64,000 bases of DNA from Saprospiraceae bacterium (GTDB lineage Bacteria > Bacteroidota > Bacteroidia > Chitinophagales > Saprospiraceae), in assembly GCA_029263015.1 (NCBI GenBank), contig JAJCYI010000139.1, positions 62,001 to 126,000 on the forward strand, read 5' to 3'. Positions 34,555-44,200 of this stretch are shown here, piece after piece (the stretch's first letter is position 1; the number at the start of each line of letters is the position of its first letter). Made by a program: the position numbers and the translations under genes. The notes under the pieces were generated by a model that did no database searches, was not told the DNA's origin, and was given only the letters and a program-made list of their open reading frames with translations.

Positions 34555-35802
34555 TTAAGATGTAGTTTGCTTCTTTTTCAGCCACACCACTCCGATGATG
34601 CCGACCAAAAATATCAATACCGCTAACAATTCTGCCTGTGTTGGCTGAAAAGGCAGGAAGTCATATTTCACATTTACCCGGATTTTTTCAATAAAAAAGC
34701 GCTCCACTCCATTCAAGATCAAATAGATGAAAAAGAGTGTGCCCGGAACGAAATTCTTTTTGCGGATGGCCCATAAAAAGCCACCGATCATGAACGACAT
34801 GATGACTTCGTAAAATGGGGTTGGATAAACTTTGTCTGCAATGAAATGGCAATAACGGATGCCGCAGGCTTCGGCACAACGATTCTCAATTGGGTAACCC
34901 CTTGAGCTGGAGAATACCTCCGAATTACAGCCTTCTACCAAACCCCCTGCCATCTCAATGAACCCATCAGCGGTGTTGGCATTGTTCACATTATTTGGGA
35001 AATCATAAGACCACATCCAGTCAGGCAAAAACCACCAGTCGGGCATTGCCTCAGCTACGATGCCCCAGTCTCCATCACCTGCCAATTGGCAGCCAATGCG
35101 GCCAACACCATAAGCTAAAATAAGTGCTGGAGCCACTGCGTCAAGTGTGGGCCAGAAGGGGATGTTGTGTTTTTTTGTGTACCATGTGCAAGCAAGATAG
35201 CCACCTATCAGACCACCATAAATAGCCAGGCCGCTGCCCGAGAAAAAAGTACCAATTGGGTCGGCCATAAAACCTGAAGGTTCTTCTAAAATGGCAAATA
35301 CCTTGGCTCCGAGGATGCCGCCGACTGCGGCCATCATGGTCAGGTCAGCGATGCGGTCGTGTGGGTAAACTTCCGTGATCTCTACTTTTGGCTTTGCCAA
35401 TGCCTTCTTCTTTTTATCCCAGTAAATCAGCCCGGCAAATAAGACAGCAAGGACAACCCCTCCAAGTATGTTTCCTTTTGAGGAGAGCAAAACCCCAGCG
35501 GCATCTTGTTGGAATTCATCAAAATGTTGGTACATGTACAAGCCTTTGAAACCAACGATGAAACCAAAAATGGCATTGGAAACCAGTTCGCCCATTTTGG
35601 CAGGTTCACCACTTATTATTTTAACTTTGGCAGCTTGGTAAATGCCCAAGCCAGCTTTTCGTTTCAATTCCATGTAAAAGAACAAGGCTGCCGTGAGGAA
35701 GGCAAACATGAGCATGACCCCAAAGGTCTTGAAGATGGAAGTCCAGTTGTCTGGCTCCGTGCCAAAAAGATCGTGGAATAGGTAAGAAAGGTCTGGGTAC
35801 AT
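34555..35802 (-). CDS. lgt: Prolipoprotein diacylglyceryl transferase
   Basis: Transfers diacylglycerol from phosphatidylglycerol to the lipobox cysteine of prolipoproteins in the inner membrane. 415 residues with about seven hydrophobic segments. The Lgt signature is AYGVGRIGCQLAGDGDWGI, and the substrate-binding loop GLAIYGGLIGG replaces the HGGL of E. coli Lgt, as is common in Bacteroidota. Longer than the E. coli enzyme (291) because of an insertion after the signature (about 235-310, with Cys residues near NRCAEACGIRYCHF), also seen in relatives. It serves the lipoproteins predicted elsewhere in this window. Confidence 0.92.
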   Translation of the reverse strand: MYPDLSYLFHDLFGTEPDNWTSIFKTFGVMLMFAFLTAALFFYMELKRKAGLGIYQAAKVKIISGEPAKMGELVSNAIFGFIVGFKGLYMYQHFDEFQQDAAGVLLSSKGNILGGVVLAVLFAGLIYWDKKKKALAKPKVEITEVYPHDRIADLTMMAAVGGILGAKVFAILEEPSGFMADPIGTFFSGSGLAIYGGLIGGYLACTWYTKKHNIPFWPTLDAVAPALILAYGVGRIGCQLAGDGDWGIVAEAMPDWWFLPDWMWSYDFPNNVNNANTADGFIEMAGGLVEGCNSEVFSSSRGYPIENRCAEACGIRYCHFIADKVYPTPFYEVIMSFMIGGFLWAIRKKNFVPGTLFFIYLILNGVERFFIEKIRVNVKYDFLPFQPTQAELLAVLIFLVGIIGVVWLKKKQTTS

Positions 35803-35909
35803 TATTTTTCGAAATTGGAAATCATATTTCCAAAAGCGGAGCTTTTCAAGAAAGCGTCGCTTTTAAGAGTTTAAACGATCCTTAGTGTTTTATTCTCTCA
35901 GAATGAACG

Positions 35910-35917
35910 CAAAGATA
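35910..35917 (-). promoter_or_regulatory. Candidate -7 element upstream of lgt
   Basis: Minus strand reads TATCTTTG (TAnnTTTG), about 110 bases before the ATG at 35802. Confidence 0.35.
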
Positions 35918-35984
35918 GAAAATGATGAAAGTCATTCACCATTTGTTAACCTTCAAGAAGACTGAATAATCCATGGTAGTGGAT

Positions 35985-36024
35985 ATTGATGAACGATGAT
36001 TGATACGGCGCATCGTTCATCAAT
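35985..36024 (-). terminator. Hairpin after the ferritin gene
   Basis: Arms 35985-35998 (ATTGATGAACGATG) and 36011-36024 are exact reverse complements with a 12-nt loop, starting 11 bases past the ferritin stop. No T-run follows, so termination by this hairpin alone is uncertain. Confidence 0.5.
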
Positions 36025-36034
36025 CATCAATAAC

Positions 36035-36559
36035 TTATTCAGCTTCAGCTTCGGCAGTCGCTGCCTGAATATTAATGGATTCCAATTCCTTGTCGATAAA
36101 ATAAAGGCTTTGAGGGCCATCGCCAATTAGGTTGATACGATCGAGTACATTTCGCATGAGGGCTTCTTCTTCGCGTTGTTCGTTCACGTACCATTGTAGG
36201 AAAGTTTGGGTAGAATAGTCATTTTCCTTTGACGCTAGTTCGATAAGGTTATTGATGCATTTGGTTACTTTCTGTTCGTGTGCATAAACTGTCTTGAATA
36301 TTTCCTGTACCGATTTGAATTGGCGGGGTGGCTCCTGGATACCAGGTGTAAGGGCAAGGCCATCCACGTCGGCGAGGTATTCAAAAATCTTCATCATGTG
36401 CAGCCTTTCCTCGTCCGATTGTCGTATCAGGAATTGGTAACAGCCACTTAGGCCTTTATTGTCGCACCAAACGGCCATTGACAAATAAAGAAAGGATGCA
36501 TATCCTTCCAGGCTGATTTGCTCGTTTAGCGCCGCTTCCATATTTTTTGAAATCATCAT
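36035..36559 (-). CDS. ftnA: Ferritin (bacterial non-haem, FtnA-like)
   Basis: 174 residues forming a four-helix iron-storage subunit. Ferroxidase-centre residues are visible as E18 (SLEGYASFLYLSMAVWC), E51 and H54 (DEERLHMM) and E95 (VYAHEQKVTKCI), with a further acidic site in WYVNEQREEEALM. The FYLS..W pattern of helix A and the GLALTPGIQEPP BC loop match bacterial ferritins rather than bacterioferritin (no haem Met in the usual place). The C-terminal AATAEAEAE tail is an extra acidic end. Divergent from parA; the 270-bp gap holds the parA -7 box and nothing else recognised (no clear Fur box). Confidence 0.93.
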   Translation of the reverse strand: MMISKNMEAALNEQISLEGYASFLYLSMAVWCDNKGLSGCYQFLIRQSDEERLHMMKIFEYLADVDGLALTPGIQEPPRQFKSVQEIFKTVYAHEQKVTKCINNLIELASKENDYSTQTFLQWYVNEQREEEALMRNVLDRINLIGDGPQSLYFIDKELESINIQAATAEAEAE

Positions 36560-36776
36560 CCTTATTGCTTGTTTATTGAAAAATGCTGCAAGTTAGGGGT
36601 TGTTTTATTTTTTCACTTTTACTTTGGAGGTGTATTTAAATAAATGTGCATTTTTTTGTTACTGTTGCTTTTAAGCGAATGGCTCAGGCCATTTATGGTT
36701 CAGGCGTTGGTAGCAAGGTTTTGACCAGAAAAAGGGCATGTGGAAAACTCAAATCTAAAAGACCAATTTAAATAGC

Positions 36777-36784
36777 TAAATTTG
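36777..36784 (+). promoter_or_regulatory. Candidate -7 element of the parA gene
   Basis: TAAATTTG matches TAnnTTTG, 45 bases before the ATG at 36830. Confidence 0.45.
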
Positions 36785-36829
36785 CCCAACTCATTCATAT
36801 TTTTAGATACAAATTAGGTAAACGAACAT

Positions 36830-37588
36830 ATGGGAATAGTAATCTCACTTTTAAACCATAAGGGAGGGGTTGGTAAAACAACCAGTGTTATCAACATAGG
36901 GGCCGCCATGGCCGTATTGGGAAAAAAGGTCTTACTGATCGACCTCGACCCCCAGGCAAACCTTTCCCTTTCTTTGGGCGTGCCTCGGCAGCCCAATACT
37001 ATTTACGAGGCGCTGAGGGGAGAGTCGGAACTTGAGCCTTTCACAGTCAAGGAAGGGCTTGATATAGTCATGTCAACTTTGGATTTATCGGGCGCAGAAA
37101 TGGAGCTTATCAATGAAGCGGGGAGGGAATATATCCTGCGGGAACTGTTTGAGCCGGTAAAAGAAGAATATGATTTCATTATTATCGACTGCCCACCATC
37201 GCTTGGCCTACTCACTTTGAACGCACTTGCTGCAAGCCGTTATGTGTATATACCATTGCAGACCCAATTCCTTGCATTGCAGGGCTTGGCCAAGATCAAG
37301 CAGGTGATCGACAAAGTGAGATTCCGCCTCAATAAGGAATTGGACATTGGAGGTGTTATTGCTACTATGTACGATAGTCGTAAAATCTTGAACCGTGACG
37401 TTGTGGAAACCATCAAAAAATACTTTGGCGAAAAGGTGTTTGAAACGATGATTCGTGATAATGTTGCCTTGGCTGAAGCACCAGCACAGCGCAAAGATAT
37501 ATTCCGTTATAACAAGAACAGTATTGGGGCAAAAGACTATATGAGCCTTTGCAAGGAAATATTGGAAAGAGTAGAAGTGCCGGTGTGA
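36830..37588 (+). CDS. parA: ParA/Soj-family ATPase
   Basis: 252 residues. The deviant Walker A is HKGGVGKTTSVINIG (Lys at both ends, as in ParA/MinD), with LIDLDPQANLSLSLG (Walker A') and DFIIIDCPPSLGLLTLNALA (Walker B). No N-terminal HTH, so it is a small ParA that binds DNA non-specifically and is moved by a partner protein. The C-terminal half (QLTQFLALQGLAK-type helix and the VIATMYDSRKILNRDVVETI region) matches chromosomal Soj. The following gene encodes an RHH protein likely to be its partner, 146 bases downstream. No parB gene with a ParB/Spo0J domain is next to it. Confidence 0.9.
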   Translation: MGIVISLLNHKGGVGKTTSVINIGAAMAVLGKKVLLIDLDPQANLSLSLGVPRQPNTIYEALRGESELEPFTVKEGLDIVMSTLDLSGAEMELINEAGREYILRELFEPVKEEYDFIIIDCPPSLGLLTLNALAASRYVYIPLQTQFLALQGLAKIKQVIDKVRFRLNKELDIGGVIATMYDSRKILNRDVVETIKKYFGEKVFETMIRDNVALAEAPAQRKDIFRYNKNSIGAKDYMSLCKEILERVEVPV

Positions 37589-37604
37589 CAATGGATTTAG
37601 ACAT

Positions 37605-37637
37605 TAGACAAATAGACGTTAGACAATAGATTTCAGA
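37605..37637 (+). repeat. TTAGACATTAGAC-type intergenic repeat
   Basis: A run of near-repeats of TTAGAC/ATTAGAC/AATAGAC between parA and its partner gene, followed at 37684-37704 by CTAATTTCTAATTTCTAAAG. The same word family forms the inverted repeats at 45323-45466 and 47077-47152. Confidence 0.5.
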
Positions 37638-37734
37638 CACTTGGTATAAATATTATTTCGTAAAACATTGATAGTCAAATATTCTCTCTAATTTCTAATT
37701 TCTAAAGACCAGTTTATAACCAACCCAGAAGAAA

Positions 37735-38238
37735 TTGAGCAAGAAGAAATTTACCGATGGCCTTGAAAGTTTGTTCTCTACTGACACGAAAGGAGATGTC
37801 AGTGGCAAGGGGACTGCTTTCCTGAGAACGCCCTCTGATAAAAAGGATGGGAATACGCCTCAAAAGCGTTCTTCTTCGCGTAAAAATTTCACCACGGACC
37901 TCGATTCACTTTTGGAAGAGGCCCTACAAGAAAGTTTTGAAGAGAAGATGGCCGAAAGGGAAGCTGGGAAAAGCAGCGGAAAACCTCGATACCAAAATCC
38001 GACACGGAGGCCGATGACGGGTTTGGACGTATTGATCCGCCGCACAGTTGAATCTGGAGAAATAGAAGAAAACCACAAAGAAGGTACCAAGCGCCTTACC
38101 GTTACTTTTCACAAGAGTAAAATAGTGAAGTTGAAAAAAATTGCCCGTCTCGAAAAAGCTTATTTGAAAGATATTTTGGGCGGCTTGGTTGACGAGTATA
38201 TTCAGCGCTACGAGCAGGAAAAAGGGAGCGTACAATAA
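37735..38238 (+). CDS. ParA-partner-like protein with ribbon-helix-helix C terminus and three short repeated motifs
   Basis: 167 residues from a TTG (no ATG is available near the conserved N terminus). The C-terminal part (about 118-162: TKRLTVTFHKSKIVKLKKIA, then RLEKAYLKDILGGLVDEYIQ) reads as a strand plus two helices, the ribbon-helix-helix DNA-binding fold. The first 100 residues are charged and probably disordered, with one short motif three times: KKFTDGLESLF (4-14), KNFTTDLDSLL (50-60) and RPMTGLDVLI (92-101), roughly [F/M]-T-x(0-2)-L-[D/E]-x-L. Lys/Arg next to such motifs recall the short basic peptides by which partners stimulate ParA ATPases. Inference: an adaptor linking ParA to DNA. 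Function not proven. Confidence 0.6.
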   Translation: MSKKKFTDGLESLFSTDTKGDVSGKGTAFLRTPSDKKDGNTPQKRSSSRKNFTTDLDSLLEEALQESFEEKMAEREAGKSSGKPRYQNPTRRPMTGLDVLIRRTVESGEIEENHKEGTKRLTVTFHKSKIVKLKKIARLEKAYLKDILGGLVDEYIQRYEQEKGSVQ

Positions 38239-41200
38239 TCACCTGACCAAAGTCACCCCTCCATAGAACTCCTTCATTTTACCATCTTTAAATTTTACAA
38301 CAGCCTTCCAAGCGAAAACCGCAGGGTTCATTGGCTTGTCCTCGAAATTGCCATTCCACCCAAAATGAGGATTGTTGGGCGGAAAGTCTGATTGATGAAA
38401 AACCTGGTTGCCCCACCGGTCAAAGATCATGAAGGAGGCCACTTCGTCCACATCTTTTCCAGCATAAAAAATAAGCAGGTCGTTCACATTGTCGCCATTT
38501 GGTGAGAAGCCAGTAGGTACATAAAATGGATGTTCTTCATTTACAATAACGGTTACATCATCCATTGCCCAACAGCCCGTTGTATCAAAAACCTTAATAT
38601 GGTAAGTGGTGGTTTCTAGTGGGAAAACCAGTTGGTCGAGGCAAGAGGGGCATTCAACAGAATCGGGCAGGTTCGTCCAAATGATTGAATCCAGTTCGTT
38701 CAAATCGAGGTTGGTCTGTGCCTCCAGCTCGGCACTTTCACCCTGATTGATGTGAATATCATCTCCAAGTTCCACCAGCACTTCGTTGGAAAATAAAATG
38801 GAAACGGATGTTTCCCAATAACAGCCGTTGACATCTTCCACCAGCAGGTCGTAAGGCCCAGGATCGAGGTAACTGAACTGGGGGAAGGTGACAAAAATAT
38901 CGTCATTCAATGAATATATATAAGGTGGAGTGCCGCCTAAAACGCTGTCAATGAAGATAGTTCCCTCAAAATCAATGCAGTCAGGATGATCGAAAGAAAG
39001 TAATACATCGTCGATGGGTATGGCATTGGCGGTCACGGTGGTGGTGTCCGAAGCGGTACAACCATTGTCCAATTTCCTTACGGTCAAATAATATTGTCCA
39101 GCCGCATCCACATCAGTAACAAGTGCATTCGGCGTAAAAATAGTGCCCGCTGTATTGGTTGTCCATTGATAGGTGACAGAATCGGTGGTCGAGCCTTCTC
39201 CTGAAACCAAGATCCGCAAATTATCGCAATCCAACTGACCGAGCGACGATGCCACAGCAGTTGGCTGGCTGATGTCCTGCGAGACAATAATGCTGCTGTC
39301 ACCCTCGCAGCCATTGGTGGTGTCGGTGATGGTTACATTGTAAATTCCCTGCTGGTTGACAGTCGGGATTGGCGTGTTTTCATTCAAGATTGTGCCAGGG
39401 CCGCTCCAGGTGTATTCAAAAATGGGTTGATTGGTTGGTGGCAGTACCTCTATTTGAACGGACGTGGAATCACAGGTCAGTTCATTCGCTGGCATAACCT
39501 GCACAAAAGGGGCTTCGAGGTCTTCATCTACGAAAATGGTTTCTTCGTTGGTGCAACCTGTTCGGGTATGAGTTGCCAAAAGGATATAGGTGCCGCCGCT
39601 ATCAATGGTCACGTTAGGTGAATTTGTTCCAAAAACAATATGGCCGTCTATTGTTGACCAAAAATAATCCACACTGTCAATCGGGGTGGAAGTGCTGCCG
39701 CTAAACACAAGCTGCTGTACATCGCAAGTGATGAGCGGGGTTTGCGAAGCGGTAATGTTGGCAATGGGTGAAATAGTGTCCAAACTGACCAAAACCGTGT
39801 CGGTGACCACGCAACCATTACTAGTGTCTGATACTTCCAAAATATACGTCCCGCTTGCATTTATCAATGGCAGCACGGAACTCGTATCGGATAAGATGCC
39901 AGGCCCCGTCCAATTGTAAATAATGTCTGCCCCAACCTGTGAACTTGTACCATCAAGGTTCATTTCAGTTCGGGTGCAGGTCAGTGTCGAATCAGGGCCA
40001 GCATCGGCAATGGGGATGTCCGCATCAACGGTAATATTAACAGAAGTGGTGTCTTTGCATTGGTTGAACTGGTCGGTTACGATCAGTTGATAATTTCCGG
40101 CAGAGTCAATGATAGGCACTGCTGTCATTTCACCAAATAGAAAATGCCCATCTAAGGTTGACCATTCAAAATCAAGTTGGCCATTGGGCGTTGAATTGTT
40201 GCCGTTGAGTTGCAATTGCAAGTTTTGGCAGTTGATCTCTTGGGCGCTACCCGCGTTGGCTACTGGTGGTGTTATCTCCTCAACCACTTCGATCGAAGCC
40301 ATTGATGTACAATTATTTACCAAGTCCGTTACCGTTAGTTCATAAATGCCAGGGCAATTGACAGATGGTTGTAAAATGTCCGTTGCACTGGTGAAACAAC
40401 CGTTTGTTGTGGACCAATCAAAAACCAGTACACCAGAACCTGCCTGAACAATTACTGCTTGGATAGTAAAAACGGTATCCACGCAAGTGTAAAAAAGGTC
40501 GTCCCCAACATTTACCTGGGGGAAAGCATCGTCTGCCGAAACCGTCGCCGTGTCGGTTGTACCGCACCCGTTCAGGGGGTTGGTGACGGTGAAATAATAA
40601 TCCCCTGGGGCACAGGCATTGATGTCCTCCACATCGGGCGGGCTGCAAATGTCCCCTCCATCTGTTGTCCAAAGAAAGGACATGCCAGGCAGGCTGGTCG
40701 AGCCATTTAAAAGCACAGTGTTGGCTGCACAGGTGATTTGCTCGTCAGGGCCAGCATCGGCGTCTGGAAAATTCAAGTCAAGGCCTATTTCGGCGGAATC
40801 GATTGAAAAACAACCAGTTATCGTGTCGGTTACTAAAATTTCATAGATGCCTACGGCATCAATTTCGGGGGAGGTCGTCGTTTCACCATTCAAAATATTG
40901 CCGTTAGAGGTGCTCCAAAAATAGACGATACCAGCGCCAGGTTCAGAATTGGTCCCGTCCAATATTAATGTGTTATCAATACAGTTGAGGTCGTCGTCAG
41001 GCCCAGCATCAGCAACAGGCACAAAGCTGTTGTCAACAACATCGACATCACAGAATGTACTGAACACCGCTCCATTTGGATAGGTCCTCGAAACGGTCAG
41101 GCGATAAATGCCGCTTTGGTCAGCACAGGCCATCTCGGTCGTTTCACCTCCGCATAAATTACCCGTGAGGGCAGTCCAGAAATAAGAAATGTCGGTACCT

Positions 41201-44200
41201 TGCGATGAGCCAAAGGCATTAAGCGCTACGGTATCTGTATTACAATCCAGTACATCTGTTACCGTGGCAGCACAGTTTGGCTCACAATTGACTGGCGCAA
41301 AAACGGTTGCTGAGTCGGTCGCCGTGCAAAGGTTGTTTTCGTTCGTTACAGTGAAATAAAAAATGTCTTCGACATTGTTGGCATTGACAGTGGCAATGAG
41401 TGAGCTGCTGCCACCTAAAACAGTACCACCTGGCGATGACCATTCAAAAGAAAGGTTGCCACCAAGTGGGGTCACGGTGGCGGACAATACCGTATCTGTC
41501 GCTCCACATGCCATCTGTATATTATCCACTTCAATATTGGCGCTGACTTGGAAATCTTCTAACTGCACTTCCACATTGTCGAATGCGGTGCAGCCGTTCG
41601 ATTGATCTCTCACGAACAATTCATAAGTTCCAGCCCCGAAAATTTCTACATTCAGTACATTTATTGACGAACAAAAAGAGCCTTCCAAGCTGGCCCATTC
41701 ATACACGATATTTGGCCCCTGTGAAGAACCGCTCGCATCCAATTGGTAACAGGTGTCGAGTTCTGGGCAGTTCAATGTCAGCAAGAAATCCCCAGCATCG
41801 GCAATGGGCGGTGTGCTGTCCGAAAATATTTGCACGGTATCATAAGCCGTCAATCCGACGGCAAGATTGGTGATTGCAAGCACATAAGTACCTTCTGTCA
41901 AAACAGGGGCAGCCCAGTCAGAAACATTTTGTAAAATATTTCCAGGAATCAAAAACCACTCGTGAGAAAAATTGGGACCATCGCTCCCAGTCGCCAAAAG
42001 GGTATCCACGATGGGGTTGCAAAAGACCAAACCATCGGCACCCGCATCTACCAAGGGCATACAGGCGGCGGTGTCTAAAGTAACCAGGACTGTATCGAAA
42101 CTAACGCAAGCGGTTTGAGTATCAGTCACTTCCAGCACATACATACCCATTGAATCCACAGCGGGTGAAATACTATTTTGACCCGAAACAAGAATGCCGT
42201 TCGTGGTTGTCCATTGATACAAAATATTGGCCCCAGCGTCAGAAAGCGAGCCATCCAAAATAGCTTGCCCGGTCGTGCAATCCAGCAAGGCATCTGGCCC
42301 TGCACTGGCAAAAGGCGGTGTTGAACCCTCTGTGACAATAACTTGTGCGGTGTCCTCACAAAAAGCAAAGTTCAGGATGAAATAAAAGGTGTCGGGATAA
42401 TTTATTTCCGTCATTGTATTTCCAGAAATGACCTGTCCAGCAGCGTTTTGCCACTCAAAAAGAGAGAAGGGCTCGATGACAGAATTGCTTGCGTCGAGCG
42501 TGAAAACAGAATCTTGGCAATTTATTTCACCCAAAGAATCCACCACGTTGGCGGCGAGCGGAACGAGGTCGTCCACCACCACTGCTGAATCAATAGCTGT
42601 GCAGCCGCTCAGTACATCAGTGACGGTCAGGTAATAAATCCCAGCAGAATCAACAGTTGCAAACGGTTCGTCCGTGACAGAGGTGAACGAGCCGCCAAGT
42701 GTACTTGTCCATTCGTATATGATGTTGTTGCCGATGGAGCTTCCGATGCCGCCAATGTCTTCATTTATATTGGTGCAACTGATCGTGTCAGGCCCATTTC
42801 CCGCATCGGAAAATGGTTGAAATATGTATTCAAAAATTGTGACTGATGTTGTGTCCGAGCAACCATTCACTGTGTTTGAAATAACCAAAGAGATTGGCCC
42901 TGGTTGGGTCACGGTGGCAATGGGCGTGCCCTGCCCGCTTGCGATGTTCCCGACCCAAATAAAAGTGGTGTTTTGCGTATTCAATGAAACGCTCCCGTCT
43001 AGCACCACGGAATCGTTGATGCAAGTAAGCGAATCAGGGCCAGGGATGTCGATGATGGCCTGGGGTGTGAGAGAATCTACTGATACTTGAACAAAACTGG
43101 TGTCCTGGCAAGCATTGACTAGGTCAGTGACAATTAATTCATAAATACCTGGTTCATCGACTTCTGGTGTAGCGATGTTATTGGGAGATAAAATATTGCC
43201 GGGCATGGATGTCCAGAAGAAAGAAATATTTCCCGAAGGAGAAGAATTCGCACCATTTAAAAGTACCGTTGGTACGGTGCAGGAGAGAGTCGTATCCGAG
43301 CCTGCATTGGCGCTGGGCGAAACCATGTTTTGAAATATTTCTACCTGATCGGTATCCGTGCAACCGTTCTCCGTGTTTGTTATCAGCAATTCGTAAATAC
43401 CTGGTTCTGTTATTGTTGTGATTGGTAAAAGGGTGTCAGAGACTGGGCCGGCCCATTGGTAGGTCAGGTTGGAACCACCAGTTGAATTGCTTGCATCCAA
43501 TTGTACGGAAACGACTCCGCAGGTCAGCAAGTCGGGTGAAATGGCGGTGGCGACCGCAGTTGGCAGGTCAACATCTTCAATGACCATAACGGAGTCAATG
43601 GCACTACAGCCGAGGGCCGTTACCGTTACCCAATAAGTGCCAGGAGCATCAACACTAATACTTGCCGTGTTGTCTCCATTCGGGAAATTTCCAACATCGG
43701 TTGTCCACTGGTAACTCAATGTGCCAAGCGTGGTATTAGCATTGGCTGTTAAGGTTATTTCGGTAACGGTACAGGTCAACGTGTCTGGCGGAAGAATGGA
43801 AACATCCACTTCCATCACGGTCAAGTCCAAATGAACAATGCTGTCGCAGCCAAGTAAATTGGTAGTGAGCGTATCTGTCGAAATACCAGTATTGGCATAA
43901 GGCGTTAACCCCACCCAGACTGTATCGCCCAAACAAATGGTGTCGGTCAAACTTATTTCAATAGGCTGCAAAACGGTTAGGTCCAGCAGCACGGTGCTGT
44001 CGCAGCCAAAGCGGTTTTGCATCAGGATTTCATACATGCCAGAAAGGTCAAAAGTGTCTGTTCCTACCACATATTCTTCCTCCGTGCAAATGGTAACCAC
44101 CGTCTCAGTTGTATCTGGATTGAGCACCGTCAGGGTTAGGTTAACAATGCTATCACAACCTCCAAAAGAAGTCAGTGTGTCTGCATAAATGCCTGTTGTG

